Source: Clostridia bacterium (GTDB lineage: Bacteria; Bacillota; Clostridia; Lachnospirales; Lachnospiraceae). Taken from it: a DNA stretch of 37,500 nucleotides. Shown in pieces: positions 27,629 through 36,100 of the stretch (within the stretch, counting starts at the first letter, position 1; each line of letters opens with the position of its first letter). The position numbers were made by a program, and so were the translations under genes. The notes beneath the pieces were generated by a model. It had not been told where the DNA came from, ran no database searches, and was given only the letters and a program-made list of their open reading frames with translations. The stretch spans positions 1 to 37,500 of the forward strand of contig QKAS01000058.1 of NCBI GenBank assembly GCA_003246295.1, in the 5' to 3' direction.

Positions 27629-28111
27629 TTACAAACTACACATTTGCTCCTTGTGAAAACTCTCACCAATCTCATTCTTCCATTCTGTTACAATTATAAA
27701 TTTTCTTGATGTTCCCGAGTGCACTATTGCATGCTCTTCAAATGACTTTCCTGCTTCCAAAAACTCATAAGGAACTTTTTGCCTAATAGTATCCAAGGAA
27801 TAACCTTCACCAATTCTATAATCAACATCATATGCTTTAGCTTTTCCAGAATTCCATATTTTAAGTGCATACTTTCCTTTTGAAATATTATAAACTCTTG
27901 CTTCAATACAAGCTTTTGTTGCATTTTCTTTCTCTTTTTCACGCTCTTCAAGTTCATACAGCTTATTTTTTTCTTCTAATACATTAATCCTGTTTTGTAG
28001 TTTACTTGATTTATGTGATTGAAAAAGTGATATACTAGAAATCACAATGGCGATTAGTGGTAAACCATAATTAACAACATCTCTAAACATTTCTTTTAAA
28101 AATAAAAACAT
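27629..28111 (-). CDS. Small membrane-anchored coiled-coil protein with a beta-rich tail
   Basis: A 160-residue protein of unknown function. One membrane helix lies at ~14-31 (YGLPLIAIVISSISLF). A Lys/Glu-rich coiled coil at ~38-64 is followed by a beta-rich domain (~68-160) with a KIWNSGKAKAYDVDYRI pattern, like small Ig-like or CARDB-like folds. The positive-inside rule would place the coiled coil in the cytoplasm, since it is strongly charged. It starts 10 bases after the zinc-ribbon gene and precedes the HD gene by 74 bases, so co-expression is expected. It could anchor or sense at the membrane for the cassette. Confidence 0.65.
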   Translation of the reverse strand: MFLFLKEMFRDVVNYGLPLIAIVISSISLFQSHKSSKLQNRINVLEEKNKLYELEEREKEKENATKACIEARVYNISKGKYALKIWNSGKAKAYDVDYRIGEGYSLDTIRQKVPYEFLEAGKSFEEHAIVHSGTSRKFIIVTEWKNEIGESFHKEQMCSL

Positions 28112-28121
28112 GATTCCACCT

Positions 28122-28379
28122 CTACTTAAACATTTTCTTTAGTTCCTTTTCAAATTCTCTCATAGCTTCCTTTTTCATATCTTCGATATTTGCATTAATT
28201 AAATATTCATTTTCCTCTATCAATTGGGCTTTTGTAACGATTCGTCCGCAGTCTGAACACTTTATTTCGGTATCATCTGGCGCAGATTTCATATCTTCAA
28301 TACTATCATCTACTGTTGAAAATTGATCATTTCCACAAATATCACAATGTAAACTTATATTTTTACTTAAATCTTTCAT
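28122..28379 (-). CDS. Small zinc-ribbon protein (ECs_2282-like)
   Basis: An 85-residue protein with two CxxC pairs (Cys12/Cys15 in HCDICG and Cys41/Cys44 in KCSDCG), i.e. a zinc ribbon. A charged helical tail rich in Lys/Glu follows to the end. It resembles the ECs_2282 family of putative zinc-binding proteins known from enterobacterial prophages (recognition by memory). The start at 28379 is chosen because AGGAG lies 7 bases upstream; the upstream in-frame start would add 17 residues of non-family sequence. It is the second gene of the cassette, 56 bases after the 41-codon gene. Confidence 0.7.
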   Translation of the reverse strand: MKDLSKNISLHCDICGNDQFSTVDDSIEDMKSAPDDTEIKCSDCGRIVTKAQLIEENEYLINANIEDMKKEAMREFEKELKKMFK

Positions 28380-28435
28380 AATTTTTCTCCTAATCTCATG
28401 ATTTGGTAGAGCGGAGTCTCCCCCGCCCACCTTTG

Positions 28436-28561
28436 TTAATGTTTTGCTGCTTTGTGCTTAGCTAATATTGTTCCTGCTTTGCTTTTTGAACTTTTACTAG
28501 ACGTATTAATCGCTAATGTCTTACCAGCTTTTCCAACTTTACCGCCATGATGTACTGCCAT
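28436..28561 (-). CDS. 41-residue strongly basic peptide gene
   Basis: A 42-codon gene too short for routine calling. The ATG at 28561 has a perfect AAAGGAGG 8 bases upstream, and TAA lies at 28438-28436. The peptide begins MAVHHGGKVGKAGK and ends in AKHKAAKH. It is rich in Lys, Ala, Gly, Ser and His, has no acidic residue or cysteine, and shows no membrane segment. That composition suggests binding to nucleic acid or another polyanion (inference). It leads the four-gene cassette. The upstream hairpin that touches its ribosome-binding site suggests controlled translation. Confidence 0.7.
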   Translation of the reverse strand: MAVHHGGKVGKAGKTLAINTSSKSSKSKAGTILAKHKAAKH

Positions 28562-28575
28562 ATTATTTACCTCCT

Positions 28576-28594
28576 TTGCAAGTTCTCCTTGCAA
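28576..28594 (-). promoter_or_regulatory. Hairpin abutting the ribosome-binding site of the basic-peptide gene
   Basis: TTGCAAG and CTTGCAA arms of 7 bases with a 5-base GAGAA loop on the minus strand. The ribosome-binding site at 28576-28570 starts exactly where the stem ends. The loop itself contains a second GGAG-like stretch. It may tune translation or protect the mRNA 5' end. Confidence 0.5.
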
Positions 28595-28613
28595 AAGACA
28601 TTTTCCTTTGATA

Positions 28614-28641
28614 TATTTAATGTGCGAAATTAATATGTCAT
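28614..28641 (-). promoter_or_regulatory. Possible promoter of the four-gene cassette
   Basis: On the minus strand: ATGACA (28641-28636), a 16-base spacer, TAAATA (28619-28614). It is about 55 bases upstream of the basic-peptide start. The -10 match is only fair. Confidence 0.35.
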
Positions 28642-28663
28642 TAGATAGTCTTTTGAAAGGGAT

Positions 28664-28681
28664 CCAGACAAATTTGTCTGG
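28664..28681. terminator. 18-base palindrome after the PIN operon, possible terminator
   Basis: CCAGACAAA followed by TTTGTCTGG, a perfect 9+9 palindrome. TTTTCTTT follows on the plus side, and the minus side is only mildly T-rich. It lies between the PIN gene stop and the next cassette's promoter, so it may isolate the two transcription units. Confidence 0.45.
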
Positions 28682-28713
28682 TTTTCTTTATGTAAAGAGA
28701 AAACTCTAAACAT

Positions 28714-29247
28714 CTACTTTTTATGCCTTTTCAAATAATCTGAAAAAGTTTTTTCTGGCAACATTCTGTTTTTATTAAGCATCTGCTCCCAAACCGTATT
28801 TCCTTGTTCTTCTGTAATTAAACCCTTTTCAAGTCCTTCAATAAGTATCGTCCCTGTATCAATATGTTTTAAGTTATACTTATCAATGTATAATGCTATA
28901 TCTTTCCAATTGTTACTTGCTAAAATACCACCATAAGTCTTAGCAAGTGCAATCCCTGCAGCTTCACCTTTTCCAATTGCTTTTTCTGTTTTAGTTCCTT
29001 TTACTAATGTTCGGTATAAATTATATTCCGCTTTATCAGTATCAATCTGCTTAACCGAGGCAACATCTTTATTTAGCAAAGCATCTGCCCGCCTCTTAAT
29101 ATGTGGAATACTTGGATTTGATAATTCTTGATATACTGGTCCTGGAATTACTATTTTTCCACCATAAAGCTGCTCAAGTAAATTTGTATCATTAATCCAT
29201 AAAAAAGCGGATAGACAATCTGTGTCAAAAAACAATTCATTAGTCAT
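28714..29247 (-). CDS. PIN-domain-like protein, probable toxin
   Basis: A 177-residue protein with a PIN-type acidic scaffold: FFDTDCLSAFLW at the N-terminus (Asp8, Asp10), Glu in VYQELSNP, Glu/Asp around GKGEAAGIALAK, and ASNNWKDIALY where the last acidic residue lies. PIN enzymes cleave RNA and serve as toxins in many toxin-antitoxin pairs. The start overlaps the end of the ImmA/IrrE gene by 8 bases, so translation is coupled. In the three-gene operon (Xre, ImmA/IrrE, PIN) it would be the effector, with the other two acting as regulator and protease (inference from known gene pairing). Confidence 0.75.
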   Translation of the reverse strand: MTNELFFDTDCLSAFLWINDTNLLEQLYGGKIVIPGPVYQELSNPSIPHIKRRADALLNKDVASVKQIDTDKAEYNLYRTLVKGTKTEKAIGKGEAAGIALAKTYGGILASNNWKDIALYIDKYNLKHIDTGTILIEGLEKGLITEEQGNTVWEQMLNKNRMLPEKTFSDYLKRHKK

Positions 29248-29992
29248 TCATGTCCATCCCTTCTTCATTCAGATTGTATACAATATCTGCTCTAAATGCA
29301 TCGAGAAGCATTTCTTCTCTTTTTCCATTAGAAATTAATTCTTTTTCCGATATCAATTCAACTTTTCTTATATATTCACCTGTAGTAAAATAACTTTTAT
29401 CTTCGGATGATCGAGTATAAAGTTCTCCACTATATCCCAATTTAATTGCTTCTCGTGTAACGCCAATTTTTTGATACTCTTCAAATTTCTCTCTTGAAAT
29501 ATAATTTTCAGTGAATAATCTTAGCAACATTGCCTTATGACTTATTTGGAAAAACTGCTCTGCTTCAATAACATCTTCAAGTTCCCAACCATTCTTCTTT
29601 TCAGCATATTGTTGCAATGCATCATATGGAACGAGTAAATATGATGCAAACATATCAGCCTCTTTTTCGGAATCACTTTTATCATCACCCAATTTCATAT
29701 CACAGATTACTCTCTGTAGATTATCCTCATAAAGTATATGATACAATTCATGGGCAAGTGTAAATCGTTGCCTTCCATATGATGTCCCTGAATTTATGCA
29801 AATCACAATGTGATTATTTACTTTTGTACACATTCCACTTACCCTAGAAGACAATGGATAATATACGATTGTAATTTTCTTTTCCTTCCATCCATTTACA
29901 CTCGCAAATACATCTAATGGAGAATATATATCTTCTCCAAATATTTTTCTGGTCTTTAATGCCAGTGAATTCAATTCAATATTTTGTCTCAA
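29240..29992 (-). CDS. ImmA/IrrE-family metallopeptidase
   Basis: A 250-residue protein with the zinc-protease motif HELYH in TLAHELYHILYED, and the downstream EKEADMFASYLLVP that carries the third ligand and is typical of ImmA/IrrE (COG2856) proteins. Members cleave a partner repressor, as ImmA does in ICEBs1. The start is TTG with AAGGAGG 6 bases upstream, lying inside the end of the Xre gene. It is sandwiched between an Xre repressor and a PIN-like protein, so it probably cleaves the Xre protein to derepress the operon (inference). Confidence 0.9.
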   Translation of the reverse strand: MRQNIELNSLALKTRKIFGEDIYSPLDVFASVNGWKEKKITIVYYPLSSRVSGMCTKVNNHIVICINSGTSYGRQRFTLAHELYHILYEDNLQRVICDMKLGDDKSDSEKEADMFASYLLVPYDALQQYAEKKNGWELEDVIEAEQFFQISHKAMLLRLFTENYISREKFEEYQKIGVTREAIKLGYSGELYTRSSEDKSYFTTGEYIRKVELISEKELISNGKREEMLLDAFRADIVYNLNEEGMDMND

Positions 29993-29993
29993 T

Positions 29994-30332
29994 TTAATCC
30001 TCCTTCAACATCCCATCCATAAAACGTAGATTCATTGCAATCTTATTTATCATTGCAATACTTTGTAAATCTTCTGCCTGAATATTGTTAGATCTGAATG
30101 CAAAATTTAAAGGTATATATTCATCAGATTCTCCCAATAAATATTCTTCTGTACATCCAAACAAATTACAAATTTTCTCTATTAAATCTACATTCAAATT
30201 TCTAGTTCCATTTTCTAATTTAGTAACTAAACTTTGATCAACATTCAAATAGCTTGCCATTTGCTCCTGAGTTAATTTGCTTTCTTTTCTCAATAATTTT
30301 ATTCTTTGATCAAATTTTTCATTGTTCGTCAT
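29994..30332 (-). CDS. Xre-family HTH repressor
   Basis: A 112-residue protein with a classic Cro/C1 helix-turn-helix (residues ~10-62: IKLLRKESKLTQEQMASYLNV, then SLVTKLENGTRNLNVDLIEKICNLFGC). A ~45-residue C-terminal segment may carry the site recognised by the downstream ImmA/IrrE protease. The start follows GGAGG 7 bases upstream, and the promoter is at 30403-30375. It is the first gene of the three-gene operon, with 1 base between its stop and the next start. Confidence 0.93.
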   Translation of the reverse strand: MTNNEKFDQRIKLLRKESKLTQEQMASYLNVDQSLVTKLENGTRNLNVDLIEKICNLFGCTEEYLLGESDEYIPLNFAFRSNNIQAEDLQSIAMINKIAMNLRFMDGMLKED

Positions 30333-30374
30333 AATTAATCCTCCATTTATAACTTATAATTTGTTTCTATATTC

Positions 30375-30403
30375 ATTATAATATGCATCTGTCATATTTT
30401 CAA
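30375..30403 (-). promoter_or_regulatory. Strong SigmaA promoter of the Xre-ImmA/IrrE-PIN operon
   Basis: On the minus strand: TTGAAA (30403-30398), a 17-base spacer, TATAAT (30380-30375), 43 bases before the Xre start. Confidence 0.75.
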
Positions 30404-30416
30404 TACAATTATTAAT

Positions 30417-32083
30417 TTATTTTATGACATCCATTTTCAACCTCACCTCCACCACATTCCCAGCGTCACCTTGACGCTTTTTCCCAACCACAACCCTCTC
30501 CACAACCACATCCACTAACTCCTTCGTCAATTTCTCCACCTTCAAATACTTCCCCATTACGTCCAACCCCGTCGCATCCTTAACCTGCAAGTCCAATCCA
30601 TTGACAAGGGAATCCTCCAATAAACGCATCTTCTCTTTAAATCCCAATACTTTTTCTTCCAGTTCCACCTTCCTCTCCAAATATTCCTCCCTCGAAATCT
30701 TCTCCTCCCGATAATCCTCATACATCTCCATCAGGACCTGATCAATCTCCGCAATCCTTAAATCCAAGCCCTTAATCTCATCTTCCAATGCCCGTCTTTT
30801 CTCAAAAACCACCTTATCTGCTGCTTTTTGAAGTTCTACCATATCAACAGCCCTCTTCGCCGCATCCTCAATAGCACGAACAACAATAGCTTCCAGGTCC
30901 TCATCTCGAATCATATCCGTACACTCACATTCATATTTGCTAACAGAAAAATAAACACCTTTGCTAACACCACCAGGTCCAGCAAATAAATCCACAGCTG
31001 CATCTACACCAGCTTCTTCCCCAACCACATACCCACTCCCATAATACCTGGTATTGCAGACGTATTTAGGTCTTCCCTGGTAAGAATGGACCATTCTTTT
31101 TCCACATCCACCACAGAATACTTTTCCCTTAAGCACATGGGATTCATGTTTCCTTTCCCCATAATAAAACCCATCTGCCCTGATTTTCTTAGCCTTCTCA
31201 AACATATCTTTAGAAATTATAGCTTCATGTGTACCTGGAACCCGAATCCATTCCTCTTCCGGAACATGGACCTGCCGTTTAGAACCAACACTGGTTGACC
31301 TTAATTTACCCTGGACCATATTTCCAAGATACATTTCATTATCCAAAATTCTTTTCACTTTGCTCACGGTCCAGTTTTTCTGGGGATGATTCTTAAAATT
31401 ACCATCCACTCTGTCAACTGCCTGTTTCATATAAATAGCCGGAGTCACAACTCCTTCTTCATTCAAAATCTTGCTAATCTGATATAAGGAGTTCCCATCA
31501 AGCGCCATTTCGAATATTTTTCTAATAACCGTTGCCGCTGCATAATCTACCAATATCTTTCATTTATCAGACGGATCTTTAATATATCCAAAGGGAGCAT
31601 GTCCACCAACAAACTTCCCTTGCTTCTTTAAAGCAGCCATAGAGGTCTTAACTTTTTCCGACAGGTTAATCATAAATAAACATTTTAAACTGGTCGCTAA
31701 GTCCACTAATTCCACCTAGCATTTCTTTACTGTCATACCCATCATTTACTGCTATAAATCTTACACCCCATGAACAGAAATATCTGTTCAATATGGCTTC
31801 CAAGTTCAATATGATCACGGGAAAAACTCGAAAAATCCTTTACGATGACACACTTGATCTGCTCTTCCCGAACTCCTTTTAACATATCCTGCATTCCCGG
31901 ACGATTCAGATTTGTTCCACTATATCCATCATCGACAAATTGCAAAATATTATTTCCCTTTAAATCTTCATCCGAGCTTACATAGTTTAATAACATTAAT
32001 CTCTGACTTGTAATGCTGTTGCTTTCATCTTTTATAAATTCATCTTCCTTTGATAATCTCATATAAATTGCAATATTTTCCAT
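30417..32083 (-). pseudogene. Large serine recombinase, decayed
   Basis: The N-terminal resolvase domain (32083-31742) keeps the catalytic serine in YMRLSKEDE and DDGYSGTNLNRPGM, then breaks. A C-run at 31766-31769 appears to have gained one base, shifting GVRFIAVNDGYDS out of frame. A second frame change lies near 31670. An in-frame TGA at 31560-31562 precedes LVDYAAATVIRKIF. The remaining 378 codons (31553-30417) hold the recombinase domain, the CGGCG zinc-ribbon and a long coiled coil ending in VVEVRLKMDV. Intact relatives (~550 residues) integrate and excise clostridial elements. It cannot be active, so the block is fixed unless helped in trans. Confidence 0.87.
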
Positions 32084-32116
32084 AATTCAAAGCCTTCCTT
32101 TCTATCAAAAATCAGA

Positions 32117-32461
32117 CTAAATCACTTTCTTTTCTGCCTTCATCATCCCCTTCAGGTCCTGTTGGAATCTAAATGTAATCCTCAATTCCTTATCCAGATG
32201 TAATTCTATCCGCTCCACCATCTGGTCCAACAAGTCCTTCGTTACCTTCTGTGCTTTCTGATATTTTGAAAATGCTTTTGTCCATCGGCGTAATAACATT
32301 TCATTCTTATCCATTTCTGTTATCTGTAATTCCAGAATAGAAATCTGTTCTAACAAATCATTTCGCATAAGCTGCATTTCCTGCTGCTTAACTTCATATA
32401 CATCAAAAGAAATTGTCTTCCATACATATTCCCCATAAATCTCGGTTTCCTGATAATCCAA
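32117..32461 (-). pseudogene. C-terminal fragment of a second serine recombinase
   Basis: About 114 codons without a natural start, reading coiled coil (EVKQQEMQLMRNDLLEQISILELQ split over ~20-45) and then LLDQMVERIELHLDKELRITFRF, the usual closing segment of clostridial large serine recombinases. It stops at 32117, 33 bases ahead of the next recombinase start, the tandem order seen in elements with two or three recombinase genes. The N-terminal ~400 residues are missing. Confidence 0.65.
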
Positions 32462-32704
32462 CTCACCGATTTTACCCTGATATTATGAAAGCTTTCTTTC
32501 AAAGCCTTTTCTTCTTTGTTTTGCAGCTTTTTCTATTACCTTCAAAATAGGTCTTTTATCTTTCAGATACTCTTTTTAAAATACCTCTCAATTAGATATG
32601 CAAAATTAAAAGACTGTTGGTACATGTTTTTTACAATTAATTTTCTAAAAATACACGACTTGTTATCATCAACTACACTTTAAAATTCAACAGCTTTATA
32701 CCTG

Positions 32705-32951
32705 CTATCTAACTGCGTTCATTGCTTTTATAATTGTCGTGTGATTCTCTAATGTTTTTCCGCCACATTTTATTCGTCGCTTTTTTTCGTCGCTTTTATT
32801 CGTCGTTTTTATTCGCCGCTTTTTTTCTTAAACTCAAGTGTTAGAATCATTCTATCAGGATTAAACTATTCTTCAATTACTGGTTCACTCCTTCATATTC
32901 CCAACATTAAAGCATTTGGAACATCACTTCCTGCACGTATTATGTAAACTA
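32705..32951 (-). pseudogene. Tail of a decayed ATP-binding (AlbA_2-type) regulator gene
   Basis: The minus strand reads RAGSDVPNALMLGI, a stop, SEPVIEE, a stop, FNPDRMILTLEFKKKSGE and then, after a frame change in the 13-base repeat, KRRIKCGGKTLENHTTIIKAMNAV with a stop at 32705. The PDRMILTLEF step followed by Lys/Ser/Glu-rich repeats resembles the C-terminal end of AlbA_2-domain ATP-binding proteins (recognition by memory). It carries several stops and frame changes. Bases 32462-32704 and 32952-33060 otherwise show nothing recognisable. Confidence 0.45.
32768..32819. repeat. Four tandem 13-base repeats
   Basis: Units TTTTATTCGTCGC (32768-32780), TTTTTTTCGTCGC, TTTTATTCGTCGT and TTTTATTCGCCGC (ending 32819) follow one another exactly, with a partial fifth T-run. 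The unit is not a multiple of 3, so it disrupts any reading frame. It lies inside the decayed gene tail at 32705-32951. Confidence 0.85.
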
Positions 32952-33113
32952 GTAATTACAAATTAAAAACACTGAGAGTTTCTTGAAAGCTTGCAAAACG
33001 GGATAATTATGGGAATAACATTGATTAATCAATATGTAAAATCACTGTACTTGATTTACATTTCAAAGTATAATTAATTTCATTAGAGAAGACTCTTGAG
33101 GAGGCTAAAAGAT

Positions 33114-36100
33114 ATGATACATGATGGTATCTACGAACAAATTGTAAATACAAGGCTCCAAACTGAATTAGATACTTTAGATTTATCTCAATATGACATT
33201 GAGCTTGATTGCCTTTTGGCAGATGATGCACGTAAAATCCTTACGATTTATATCTCATATATTATCCAACGCGGATTGCATTATGTTCGAGATAACTATG
33301 CTAATTCTGAAGAAAAGTCAGCATTAATCGCCCAGATAAAACTTTGTAATGATATTATAAGAGAAATTACCACTCATACTGGTGAAACTGATTTTTCTGA
33401 CTATACTATTCTAGAAAAAGGTGAAATTCTCACTTCCTTGTATCATAAGCTAAATTCAGCAAGAAGTATTTCAGCGTTAAAGGTAATTCGACCTGAAACA
33501 TCTTTAGTCGAAAGCACTCTTTTTACTGGTTCTAAACAAGAGCCAAATATGCTTTCAGAGATAAAAAAAGAAATTGTAAGTTGTGATTCTATTGATTTTC
33601 TTGTTTCTTTTATTAAATGGAGCGCCATTCGCCGTATTATCACCGAATTACGTGAGTTCACTTCAAGACCAAATACTCATTTGCGAATTATTGCAACTAC
33701 CTATATGAAAGCAACTGACTATAAAGCCATTATTGAATTGGCCTCACTTCCTAACACAGAAGTAAAAATTAACTATGAGACAAACCATATGCGTATGCAT
33801 GCAAAATCATATCTTTTCAAACGCGAAACTGGATTTTCTACTGCTTACATAGGATCATCAAATTTATCAAATCCAGCACTGACTGAAGGTCTTGAATGGA
33901 ATATTAAAGTCACTGAAAAAGAATCCTTTGATATTGTAAAAAAGTTCACCGTCACATTTGAAAGTTATTGGAATGATTCGAATTTTGAATCATTTGATCC
34001 AAATGATGAATCCTGTAGAACTAAACTTAATTCTGAGCTTGCTAAAATATATGATTTTGAACAAAACAAATTTCATTTACACTGCTCAATAAAGCCATAT
34101 CCATATCAACAAGAGATATTAGATAACATTACTGCTGAAAGAGAATTATACGGACACTACAAAAATCTTGTGGTTGCCTCAACTGGCGTTGGAAAGACAA
34201 TAATTGCAGCATTAGATTATAGGCGATTTAAAGAATCTCATGAACATGCCCGATTATTATTCATTGCTCACCGAAAAGAGATCTTATCTCAAAGTATTCA
34301 AAAATTTCGTGAGGTATTAAATGATTTCAATTTTGGTGATTTATATGTAGATGGAAATAAACCCACACAAATTGAGCATCTCTTTATGAGTATACAATCC
34401 TTCAATTCTGCACATTTTACAGAATATACTTCATCCGATTATTATGATTTTATTATAGTTGATGAATTCCATCATGCAGCCGCTAATTCCTATCAGGAAT
34501 TACTTAATTACTATGCTCCTAATATATTATTGGGCTTAACCGCTACTCCCGAAAGACTAGATGGTAAAGATATTTTAAATTACTTTAATGGCCGTATTGC
34601 ATCTGAAATGCGACTAGTTGAAGCAATTGACAGAAAATTGCTTTGTCCATTTCAATATTTTGGTGTTTCCGATGATGTTGATTATACAAAACTAACATGG
34701 CGCGGGAAATATGATGTGACTGAACTTGAAAATATTTACACAGCCGATACCAAACGTGCCTCCATGATTTTAAAAAGTGTAATTCAATATGTTACTGATA
34801 TAAATGAAGTAAAAGGCCTAGGTTTTTGTGTTAGTATTGCCCATGCAAATTTTATGGAAAACTACTTTAACCAAAACGGTATTCCTTCCATCTCACTTAC
34901 CGCAAAAAGCGTCGATGATATTAGAAATGATGCGAAAGATGATTTAGTATCTGGTAAAATTAAATTTATTTTTGTTGTAGATCTATATAATGAGGGCGTC
35001 GATATTCCTCAGGTAAACACTATTCTCTTCTTACGTCCAACCGAAAGTGCCACTGTCTTTTTACAGCAATTAGGGCGTGGCCTTAGATTATATGATGGAA
35101 AAGAATGCCTCACTGTACTTGATTTTATTGGCCAAGCCAATAAAAGTTACAATTTTGAAACCAAGTTCCGTGCCTTGGTCGGAAAAAGTCGTAAATCGAT
35201 TCAACATTACATAGAAAATGGATTTTCAAACTTACCACGTGGAAGCTATATTCAGTTAGAAAAGTTAGCGCAGTCTTATGTTTTACGCAACCTCAAACAA
35301 ACATCTATTAACAAACGTTCGTTAACTGAAAAAGTTAAATACTTTGAAGAAGATACCGGATTACCGCTACAATTAGACTATTTTCTTGATATCAATGGCC
35401 TTACCTTGTTTGAATTCTACCAGCCAAACGGGTCACGTTCTTTGTATCGCCTGAAAAAATGGGCAGAATTAATAAAGGACTCCAGAGACGTAGCTGATAC
35501 CACTTACAGTTTTATGTCTGGATTATTTCATATTAACAGCAAACACTTACTTGACTATTGGTTATCCTACATTACAACTAGAAGCAAACCTTCAACAGAT
35601 GAAGAGCGCATAATGCTTAATATGCTTTATTATACCTTCTTCATTAACAATCCTAAAAAAGCTGGTTTTGAAAGTATTGAAATCGGACTAAACTCCATAC
35701 TAAACTATGATTTTATTCTCGATGAACTTACACAGATCATTTCATATAATTTAAATCATATTGATTTTTTAGCTGATAAGAATCAATACTCTTTCACTTG
35801 CCCGTTGGAAGTCCACTGTCAATACAACACACGGCAAATACTTGCTGCGTTTGATTACTACAATGAATTCCAGTCGCCCGAATTCCGAGAAGGTGTTAAA
35901 TGGTTTGAGGATAAAACGACTGATATTTACCTAATAAATTTAAATAAATCCGAAAAAGAGTTTTCTCCATCTACTATGTATGAAGACTATGCCATCAGCG
36001 AAACCCTATTTCACTGGCAAAGCCAAAGCCAGGCTTCTGATACTAGTTCAGTAATACAGCGATATATTCATCATAAAGATATAGATTCGAATATTTCACT

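Noticed and set aside
32768..32819. CRISPR-like array
   Set aside because: Units are directly contiguous with no spacers and only 13 bases long.
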